From: Thiotrichaceae bacterium
GTDB taxonomy: Bacteria > Pseudomonadota > Gammaproteobacteria > Thiotrichales > Thiotrichaceae
DNA length: 7,685 bases
Direction: 5' to 3'
Assembly: GCA_027030285.1 (NCBI GenBank)
Contig: JALVFC010000464.1
Coordinates: 1-7,685, forward strand
In this document: positions 1 to 5,497 of the stretch, in pieces
How positions within the stretch are numbered: the first letter of the stretch is position 1
How the letters are laid out: every line of letters starts with the position of its first letter
Translations under genes and position numbers: made by a program
Notes under the pieces: model-generated
Told to the model about the DNA's origin: nothing
The model's database searches: none
Seen by the model: the letters and a program-made list of their open reading frames with translations, nothing else

Positions 1-872
1 AAATATTCCAGCAAGGTCAGTAATGGACGTTCCCCATCATCCAGAGTCATAAAATCAACAAATTCAAAAACCCTTGGATCCTTCACATTACGCAGTTCAG
101 TATTAATATAGCCCCCACCAAGGACAATCTTTGTATGTGGTGATTTGGCTTTTATATACTTACCAACCTGTAATGCTGCCAGCATATTTCCGGGAAATGG
201 CACGGTCACACCTACCAGATCGGGCTGCACCGTTTGTAAATACGAATCCAGAAAAACCTGCATGAGCTTCTCGGTAAAACCAGACTCCCCCTGCAAGGTA
301 TTGTAAAGATCATCAAAAAGAGGGTTGGAAGCTGCAAGTTGTTCACCATAGCGCGAAATTTCGAAATTGGCATCTACTCCTTCGTTGATTACCCGAACCA
401 GATCATCCACAAATAAAGTTGCCAAATATTTCGCCTTATCCTGTGTACCCATCTCTCCAAAAGCCCAGCCCATGACATCACCGACAGTAGCTTCCATCTC
501 GTCCAGAGCTGAAAAACAGGGACCTTCAGGCAAGAATTTGCGTGACACAATGCGCAGTGCAAGACTAGGATTCTTGCCCTGCAAAAAACCAATAACAGGT
601 TCAACCAATGCCAGATAAGTATCAAAATAGGCAAAGAAGTGATATACAGAATCAGGTAAATCTGCGTCATCTACTTCAGCGTAACGCTCATCGACTACCT
701 CATAGATCTGCCGCAATCCTTTTTTACTTAGCATTGCCAGTAAGACTTCAATCGCCAGATCACGCTGTGCTACGCGATATCCCTGTCCCCGTAAAAAGCC
801 GGTTAAATACGCCGTTGCTGGATACGGTGTATTCAATTGCGTCATCGGTGGAATAATGAAGAGTGTTTTCAT
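1..872 (-). CDS. Cobalamin-binding-domain radical SAM protein, N-terminal part (runs off the left edge)
   Basis: An uninterrupted minus-strand frame runs from the ATG at 872-870 to the window edge, giving 290 codons with no stop. The protein opens MKTLFIIPPMTQLNTPYPAT and continues into a YLTGFLRGQGY segment, as seen at the front of B12-binding radical SAM enzymes. A mostly helical insert of about 150 residues follows, then the second half of a Rossmann-like cobalamin domain: PDLVGVTVPFPG at about residues 217-228 and VLGGGYINTE at about 250-259. The DGERPLL segment near the end resembles the linker before the radical SAM barrel. The CxxxCxxC cluster motif would lie beyond the edge and is not visible, so the radical SAM assignment rests on family resemblance. 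No DxHxxG cobalamin-ligand motif is seen, so cobalamin, if bound, may lack a protein histidine ligand. An upstream ATG closes after five codons, which supports the start at 872. TACAAT at complement 885-890 could be a -10 box giving a very short leader. The reaction and substrate are unknown. Confidence 0.75.
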   Translation of the reverse strand, partial: MKTLFIIPPMTQLNTPYPATAYLTGFLRGQGYRVAQRDLAIEVLLAMLSKKGLRQIYEVVDERYAEVDDADLPDSVYHFFAYFDTYLALVEPVIGFLQGKNPSLALRIVSRKFLPEGPCFSALDEMEATVGDVMGWAFGEMGTQDKAKYLATLFVDDLVRVINEGVDANFEISRYGEQLAASNPLFDDLYNTLQGESGFTEKLMQVFLDSYLQTVQPDLVGVTVPFPGNMLAALQVGKYIKAKSPHTKIVLGGGYINTELRNVKDPRVFEFVDFMTLDDGERPLLTLLEY

Positions 873-918
873 ATAAGGGCAGCCATTGTAGCGTATCTGA
901 TATGTGAAATTTAGATAG

Positions 919-925
919 TGGACTT
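919..925 (+). repeat. Left copy of the TGGACTT direct repeat (putative target-site duplication)
   Basis: TGGACTT lies immediately outside the left terminal inverted repeat of the palindromic element and is repeated at the other end (1085-1091). A 7-bp identical flank on both sides is unlikely by chance at these exact positions and suggests duplication on insertion. Confidence 0.6.
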
Positions 926-1084
926 GTAACTACTCAGCATGGTAAATAGCGGAGGCAGTAACTTATTGATTATTAGGAGCGCTGTAAATACCCCCCCGTA
1001 AGCTCTGCGACAGCTTCCCTGCTGCCGAAGCCCTAATAATCAATAACTCACCGCCTCACAATACAATTACCCTGAGTAGCTACC
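926..1084. mobile_element. MITE-like palindromic element, non-autonomous, no ORF
   Basis: This 159-bp segment has nested inverted repeats. The outer arms are GTAACTACTCAG (926-937) against CTGAGTAGCTAC (1072-1083), with one mismatch in 12. The inner arms are 952-977 against 1032-1057, 26 nt with three mismatches and a perfect 15-bp core (TTATTGATTATTAGG). Two equal 14-nt stretches between the arm pairs do not match. The central 54 nt hold a run of seven C (991-997) and small competing hairpins. The same 7-mer, TGGACTT, flanks both ends, as expected for a target-site duplication. No reading frame encodes a transposase. Both neighbouring genes have their 5' ends towards this region, so it is not a terminator for either. 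I cannot assign it to an insertion-sequence family. An alternative reading is a structured 5'-region RNA, but the flanking direct repeat favours a mobile origin. Confidence 0.68.
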
Positions 1085-1091
1085 TGGACTT
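1085..1091 (+). repeat. Right copy of the TGGACTT direct repeat (putative target-site duplication)
   Basis: TGGACTT starts one base after the right terminal inverted repeat (ends 1083; the extra C at 1084 may belong to the element). It matches the left copy at 919-925. Confidence 0.6.
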
Positions 1092-1167
1092 TAGCATTAA
1101 TGAGCCACCGACAGCAGCACAAACCTGAACATAGCTAATATTTGTTGTAAACCTGTTAAAAATAACA

Positions 1168-1183
1168 CATACCGACCGGTATG
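1168..1183. promoter_or_regulatory. TetR-type operator, probably bound by the adjacent TetR-family protein
   Basis: CATACCG-AC-CGGTATG is an inverted repeat with perfect 7-bp arms and a 2-nt centre. Its size and symmetry fit a TetR-family dimer, and the ACCGACCGGT core resembles sites seen upstream of many autoregulated tetR genes. It covers the position where the -35 element would lie for the TATACT -10 box at 1191-1196, so binding would block polymerase. The regulator gene starts 41 bp downstream, making autorepression of the whole operon the natural reading. Binding itself is inferred. Confidence 0.75.
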
Positions 1184-1187
1184 AATG

Positions 1188-1196
1188 TGCTATACT
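1188..1196 (+). promoter_or_regulatory. Extended -10 promoter of the tetR-RND operon
   Basis: TGC-TATACT is an extended -10 element (TGN followed by five of six consensus bases). The hexamer 17 bp upstream (1168-1173, CATACC) is a poor -35 and forms part of the operator, which fits a promoter relying on the extended -10 and repressed by the overlapping dyad. Transcription would start near 1203, about 20 nt before the tetR ATG. Confidence 0.6.
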
Positions 1197-1224
1197 CAAC
1201 ATTATACTAAAACAAATACAGCTT

Positions 1225-1896
1225 ATGAGTATTACCAGTAAAACACCATGGTGGCATCTTCTATCCTGCTCCCACCAGCAAAACATTCACTCCTCTGAAG
1301 AAACTCGCAGCAGGATTCTTGATGCCGCTTTTGCAGAAATTCACCGGGTAGGCTTTCAGGCAGCCAGCATACAGAATATTTTGAAGAATACAGGGCTGAC
1401 CAAGGGTGCTTTATACCATCACTTTCCTAATAAAAATGCACTCGGTTATGCTGTGGTCGATGAGATTATTAGCAAATCCGTACATGAAATCTGGATTAGT
1501 AAACTTGAAGATGCCGAAGACCCTATTGTAGTCCTGCAACAAATTATTATCGACACCGGAGCTGTTTTTACCCAGGAAGATATTGAACTGGGATGTCCAC
1601 TGAGCAATCTTTCCCAGGAAATGTCGACTATTGACCCTGAATTTCGAACCCGACTGGAGAAAATCTATACTAACTGGCGCAACTCACTTGAAAAGACATT
1701 AGAAAAAGGCAAGAAAAAAGGTTATGTTTCAGACCGAGTAAATTCCCGCCAATTTTCCATTGTCTTCATTGCAACTTTGGAAGGCTGTATCGGCATGGCA
1801 AAAAACTCACAAGACATGTCTGTCTTGATGGACTGTGGGAGTGGCTTAATCAACCTGTTAAATACATTACGTCCACATGGAGACGACCGTGTCTGA
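1225..1896 (+). CDS. TetR/AcrR-family transcriptional regulator
   Basis: This 223-residue protein is of typical TetR length. The DNA-binding domain covers about residues 26-75: ETRSRILDAAFAEI is helix 1, and the helix-turn-helix at about 46-67 ends in the family hallmark TKGALYHHFPNK. The C-terminal ligand and dimer domain has a GCPLSNLSQEMS segment at about 123-134, a pattern shared by one large group of TetR repressors. About 25 residues precede the DNA-binding domain, somewhat long and including WW and a Cys. No ATG, GTG or TTG lies in frame between 1225 and that domain, so 1225 is kept although no good ribosome binding site precedes it. The gene's end overlaps the transporter start, so the two are co-transcribed and probably translationally coupled. 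It most likely binds the dyad at 1168-1183 and represses its own operon until a ligand, perhaps the transported compound, is present. The ligand is unknown. Confidence 0.92.
   Translation: MSITSKTPWWHLLSCSHQQNIHSSEETRSRILDAAFAEIHRVGFQAASIQNILKNTGLTKGALYHHFPNKNALGYAVVDEIISKSVHEIWISKLEDAEDPIVVLQQIIIDTGAVFTQEDIELGCPLSNLSQEMSTIDPEFRTRLEKIYTNWRNSLEKTLEKGKKKGYVSDRVNSRQFSIVFIATLEGCIGMAKNSQDMSVLMDCGSGLINLLNTLRPHGDDRV
1879..1882 (+). promoter_or_regulatory. Shine-Dalgarno GGAG that favours a GTG start for the RND gene
   Basis: GGAG lies inside the end of the tetR coding region, 6 nt before the GTG at 1889. The alternative ATG at 1877 has no purine-rich site upstream. The GTG start gives an 8-nt overlap with tetR (GTGTCTGA, with the tetR stop at 1894-1896), an arrangement typical of translational coupling. 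Confidence 0.55.
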
Positions 1897-4183
1897 AAGA
1901 TATACAAACTGGATTCTAAAGCACCGCTGGTCAGTACTTATTTTATCTGTTCTTGCCGTTCTTATTCTGATTAGCGGTGCACGCTTGCTGAAATTTGATA
2001 ATGACTACCGTGCCTTTTTTGACGGCTCCAACCCTCACCTGCAAGCTTTTGAGGAACTACAGGCGACCTATACCAAAAATGACAATGTGTTGATGGTACT
2101 AGCGCCTAAAGACAAAAATGTTTTTACACCAGCCACCCTGAAAGCGGTTAAAGATGCCACGGAAAAAGCCTGGCAAACTCCTTATTCATTACGGGTGGAC
2201 TCCCTCACCAACTTTCAGCATACCCACTCGGAAGGTGATGATCTTACCGTTGAGGATCTGGTTGATGACCCGGACAGTTTATCACCCACTGACCTGGAAA
2301 AAATCAAGAATATCGCCTTACATGAACCACTACTGGTACATCGACTCATCTCGCCTCAAGCACATGTAACGGCGATAAACATCACCGTCGAACTTCCTGG
2401 CAAAACCCAAAACGAGGTACCTGACGTTGCCGCCTCCGTACGAGAGCTAGCGCACTATATTGAAACAACCTACCCGGATATCAAGGTATACCTCTCAGGC
2501 ATTGTCATGATGAATAATGCCTTCCCCGAAGCATCCAAATACGATATGACGCACCTGACGCCACTGTCATATCTGGTGATACTCATTGTTTTGCTGATAA
2601 TGTTGCGCAGCTTCTCGGGCATTATCACGACACTATTGTTACTATCGCTATCAATTATGGCAGCGATGGGGTTCGCTGGCTGGGTCGGCTATCCACTCAC
2701 CTCACCCTTATTTAGCGTGCCTGTTATTGTCATGACGCTCGGCGTTGCCGATAGTGTGCACATACTAAGTAACTGGCGACAGGAAATCCTCCGTGGACGT
2801 GATAAAGTCTCTGCCATGGCGGAGAGCCTGCGTATCAATACAGGTCCTATTTTTCTCACTTCAATCACGACCGCTGTGGGCTTTATGAGCCTCAACTTTA
2901 GTGATGCGCCACCTTTTCGGGCACTTGGCAATGTTGCAGCAGTTGGCGTAATGATTGCATGGTTCCTTTCCATGACACTATTACCTGTAATGATGACCCT
3001 GTTACCAACACGTATCAAACCACATCCCTCTGATAAAAAAGAGCAAATGAAGTGGGTTTCTGACCTGGTGATCAATCAAAGAAAACCGTTACTATGGGGC
3101 TTGAGCCTGCTGATACTGGGCCTACTGGCATTTATTCCCAAAAATGAGCTTAACGATGTTTTTGTTAAATATTTTGACAAGCGCGTTGAATTTCGTACCG
3201 ATACGGACTTTGTCGTCAATAACCTTACAGGCGTTTATTTTATTGACTTTTCACTGGATTCTGGTGACAAGGGTGTGTCCGACCCGAAATTTCAACAAGA
3301 CGTTGAAAAGCTCGCTCAATGGCTACGCACCCAGCCTGAAGTGCTGCATGTCAATACCATCACGGACATTATGAAACGCCTCAACAAAAACATGCATGGC
3401 GATGATCCTGCCTGGTACAAACTACCGGAGGATAAAAACCTGGCAGCACAATATCTGCTACTTTATGAAATGTCTTTACCATACGGCCTGGATTTAAACA
3501 ACCAGATTGATATAAACAAGCAGTCTACACGGCTGTCAGCCACCCTGAAAACCATTGACACAGAACGCTTCCTGGAACTGGAACAGCGCATCCATGACTG
3601 GATGAAAACCAATACACCCGACATCCTTACCTATGGCTCAAGTCCTGGCGTGATGTTTGCAAATATTGGTCATATGAATATTCGCAGCATGCTCAAGGGT
3701 ACAGTCATTGCACTGGTTGTCATATCACTATTACTCATAATCGCCCTGCGTTCGGTGCGTTACGGTCTGCTAAGCCTGATACCAAACCTGGTTCCTGCTG
3801 GCATGGCATTTGGCCTCTGGGGGATTATTAACGGCAATGTCGGTCTAAGTCTCTCAGTTGTTGCTGCGATGACGCTGGGTATTGTGGTGGATGATACGGT
3901 TCACTTTATGAGCAAATATCTGCGAGCCAAGCGTGAGAAAGGTCTGCAGGCTGAAGCTGCCATCCATTACGCTTTCTCAACAGTGGGTATTGCTCTGGTA
4001 GTCACCTCTGTTGCTCTGGTAGCTGGCTTTCTGGTACTCGCCACTTCATCGTTTCAGTTGAACTCTTCGATGGGGGTCATGGTCTCTATTGTCATCAGCT
4101 TTGCGCTACTTGTTGACTTTTTATTCCTGCCACCATTAATGCTTACACTGGATAAATGGCTTAATGGTCATAAAAGTCATTAA
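1889..4183 (+). CDS. RND-superfamily inner-membrane transporter (MMPL/COG1033-like)
   Basis: From the GTG at 1889 the product is 764 residues (768 from the ATG at 1877). It shows a duplicated six-helix RND layout: TM1 at about 14-34, a large periplasmic domain to about 222, TM2-TM6 at about 225-375, TM7 at about 398-416, a second periplasmic domain to about 600, and TM8-TM12 from about 604 to the end. Each helical bundle carries an acidic motif in its fourth helix, GVADSVH at 285-291 and GIVVDDTVHF at 664-673. The aspartates D288, D668 and D669 are candidates for the proton relay that drives these pumps. It is shorter than AcrB-type HAE pumps (over 1000 residues), and no membrane-fusion protein gene is nearby. 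This points to the MMPL/HpnN-like branch, whose characterised members move lipids or other hydrophobic molecules. The next gene, 22 nt downstream, encodes a LolA-like periplasmic protein, a recurrent partner of this branch. The substrate and direction of transport are inferred only. Confidence 0.88.
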   Translation: MSERYTNWILKHRWSVLILSVLAVLILISGARLLKFDNDYRAFFDGSNPHLQAFEELQATYTKNDNVLMVLAPKDKNVFTPATLKAVKDATEKAWQTPYSLRVDSLTNFQHTHSEGDDLTVEDLVDDPDSLSPTDLEKIKNIALHEPLLVHRLISPQAHVTAINITVELPGKTQNEVPDVAASVRELAHYIETTYPDIKVYLSGIVMMNNAFPEASKYDMTHLTPLSYLVILIVLLIMLRSFSGIITTLLLLSLSIMAAMGFAGWVGYPLTSPLFSVPVIVMTLGVADSVHILSNWRQEILRGRDKVSAMAESLRINTGPIFLTSITTAVGFMSLNFSDAPPFRALGNVAAVGVMIAWFLSMTLLPVMMTLLPTRIKPHPSDKKEQMKWVSDLVINQRKPLLWGLSLLILGLLAFIPKNELNDVFVKYFDKRVEFRTDTDFVVNNLTGVYFIDFSLDSGDKGVSDPKFQQDVEKLAQWLRTQPEVLHVNTITDIMKRLNKNMHGDDPAWYKLPEDKNLAAQYLLLYEMSLPYGLDLNNQIDINKQSTRLSATLKTIDTERFLELEQRIHDWMKTNTPDILTYGSSPGVMFANIGHMNIRSMLKGTVIALVVISLLLIIALRSVRYGLLSLIPNLVPAGMAFGLWGIINGNVGLSLSVVAAMTLGIVVDDTVHFMSKYLRAKREKGLQAEAAIHYAFSTVGIALVVTSVALVAGFLVLATSSFQLNSSMGVMVSIVISFALLVDFLFLPPLMLTLDKWLNGHKSH

Positions 4184-4205
4184 CCCAATAATTCGAGAAA
4201 ATAAC

Positions 4206-5006
4206 ATGAAAAGAACAATGAAAAATATCGCACTTGTAAGCTGCCTGAGCTTGCTAACAATCATAACCAATACGGCCAATGCCGAAACCTCCCAGGAAAA
4301 AGGTCTGCGTATTGCCAAAGAAGCCGATGCCCGTGACAGTGGTTTCAAGGATTTCACCGCAGACATGAAAATGATACTGAAAAACCGTGCTGGCAAAACC
4401 AGCCAACGCAATATTCGTATCAAAACACTGGAAGTACAGGGTGATGGCGACAAAAGCATTTCCTTCTTTGATTCGCCAGCAGATGTTAAAGGGACCACCA
4501 TGCTGACACATTCGCACGGTCTCAAACCGGACGATCAATGGCTTTACCTGCCAGCGCTTAGACGTGTCAAACGTATTAACTCCCGCAATAAATCCGGTCC
4601 TTTTATGGGCAGTGAATTTGCCTTTGAGGATCTGGGCTCACAGGAAGTACAAAAATACACCTATAACTACCTGCGCCAGGAGCCATGCGGAAACGGCTGG
4701 ACTTGTCATGTCATTGAGCGCAAGCCTGCCTATAAATACTCAGGCTACTCCAAACAGATTGGCTGGCTGGATACCAAAGAATACCGTCCTGTTAAAGTCG
4801 AGTTCTATGATCGCAAAGGCAGCAAACTAAAAACCCTGACCTACTCTGGTTACAAGGAATATATCGGACATTACTGGCGTCCTGCAAAAATGTTCATGCA
4901 AAACCACCAGACAGGAAAATCCACCACATTAACATGGAGCAATTATAAATTTCGTAATGGCCTGACACCCAGAGACTTTAATCAAAATGCCATTAAAAGG
5001 CGCTAA
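4206..5006 (+). CDS. Periplasmic LolA-like protein (outer-membrane lipoprotein-sorting family, COG2834)
   Basis: This 266-residue protein has a clear Sec signal peptide: MKRTMK, a hydrophobic stretch, then ANA with cleavage after residue 26. The ATG at 4206 is preceded by GAG at 8 nt spacing. A longer in-frame start at 4164 would sit inside the RND gene and put 14 residues before the signal peptide, so it is rejected. The mature part carries conserved-looking blocks, DDQWLYLPALRRVKRI (about 109-124) and SGPFMGSEFAFEDL (about 130-143), followed by beta-strand-rich sequence, as in LolA-fold proteins (PF17131-type) linked to RND transporters. Only two cysteines remain after cleavage, C161 and C167 (EPCGNGWTCHV), so they probably form a disulfide. 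Canonical LolA carries lipoproteins from LolCDE to LolB. This longer paralogue more likely carries a hydrophobic cargo between the RND pump and the outer membrane. It is not the housekeeping lolA, and the cargo is not known. Confidence 0.85.
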   Translation: MKRTMKNIALVSCLSLLTIITNTANAETSQEKGLRIAKEADARDSGFKDFTADMKMILKNRAGKTSQRNIRIKTLEVQGDGDKSISFFDSPADVKGTTMLTHSHGLKPDDQWLYLPALRRVKRINSRNKSGPFMGSEFAFEDLGSQEVQKYTYNYLRQEPCGNGWTCHVIERKPAYKYSGYSKQIGWLDTKEYRPVKVEFYDRKGSKLKTLTYSGYKEYIGHYWRPAKMFMQNHQTGKSTTLTWSNYKFRNGLTPRDFNQNAIKRR

Positions 5007-5016
5007 GCGAAGAACC

Positions 5017-5472
5017 ATGTTAAAACTTAAGATACCACCTCCTGCCTATATGCTGATTTTTGCAGCTTGCATGTGGCTGCTCAATCGCTACTTCCCAATG
5101 CATGATGTGATTCCCACTGCGTGGCGGAAGGCAGGACTGGTCATTATCGGCAGTGCCTTTTTGCTGGACCTGTCATCCTTATTCCTGTTTTTCAGACGCA
5201 AAACAACCCCAAACCCTTTTTCGCCCGAAAAGGCCAGCCAGCTTGTTACCTCCGGGATGTACCGCATTACCCGCAATCCCATGTATGTCGGTCTTGCCGT
5301 TTTGCTGACAGGTTGGGCAATTTATCTGGGCGGCTTGAGCCCTTTCCTGTTGATCCCTCTGTTTATAGCTGTATTGACCTATCAACAAATCATTCCAGAA
5401 GAAAAAATTCTTCAGGAAAAATTTGGACAAGCCTACCTTGACTATAAAAAGTCTGTTAGGCGCTGGTTATAA
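5017..5472 (+). CDS. Isoprenylcysteine carboxyl methyltransferase-like (ICMT/PEMT) integral membrane methyltransferase
   Basis: The protein is 151 residues from the ATG at 5017, which lies 10 nt after the LolA-like stop. Family members usually begin with a basic-hydrophobic stretch such as MLKLKIPPPAY. An earlier in-frame ATG at 4987 overlaps the previous gene and adds ten odd residues, so 5017 is preferred although its ribosome binding site is weak. Three to four membrane segments are apparent: about 9-22, 34-54, and a long hydrophobic region about 92-122 that probably holds two helices. The signature T78-SGMYRITRNPMYVG-92 matches the family's G-x-Y-x-x-x-R-x-P-x-Y-x-G motif. The C-terminal E128-E-x-x-L ... 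FG-x-x-Y-x-x-Y-x-x-x-V-R pattern matches the S-adenosylmethionine and substrate region. These enzymes methylate carboxyl groups, phospholipid head groups or other small lipophilic molecules. Bacteria generally lack prenylated CAAX proteins, so the eukaryotic substrate is not implied. Its place within a transport operon suggests it modifies the cargo or the membrane lipid handled by its neighbours. Confidence 0.85.
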   Translation: MLKLKIPPPAYMLIFAACMWLLNRYFPMHDVIPTAWRKAGLVIIGSAFLLDLSSLFLFFRRKTTPNPFSPEKASQLVTSGMYRITRNPMYVGLAVLLTGWAIYLGGLSPFLLIPLFIAVLTYQQIIPEEKILQEKFGQAYLDYKKSVRRWL

Positions 5473-5497
5473 CTACATGGACATTTACCGCTAACCA

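Noticed and set aside
389..856. Open frames inside the B12-radical SAM region on either strand (for example 389-670 minus and 608-856 plus)
   Set aside because: They lie in other frames of the long minus-strand coding region at 1-872, which has clear family resemblance; their translations look like random shadow sequence.
991..997. Run of seven C as a phase-variation tract
   Set aside because: It lies in the non-coding centre of the palindromic element, not in a reading frame or at promoter spacing, so slippage would not obviously switch a gene.
952..1057. Rho-independent terminator reading of the large hairpin
   Set aside because: Both adjacent genes have their 5' ends towards this region, there is no U-tract after the stem, and the 54-nt loop with flanking direct repeats fits a mobile element better.
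1080..1286. Minus-strand frame of 68 codons across the tetR promoter
   Set aside because: It overlaps the operator, the promoter and the tetR start, has no recognisable features, and is best explained by chance.
2689..3075. 128-codon minus-strand frame within the RND gene
   Set aside because: It is antisense to a strongly recognisable RND membrane domain, with no supporting start signal or family resemblance.
4164..4205. Longer start for the LolA-like protein
   Set aside because: It would begin inside the RND gene and add 14 residues ahead of a standard signal peptide; ATG 4206 has a GAG site at good spacing.
4136..4538. Two antisense frames over the LolA-like gene
   Set aside because: The plus-strand gene has a signal peptide and family motifs here; the antisense translations show no coherent pattern.
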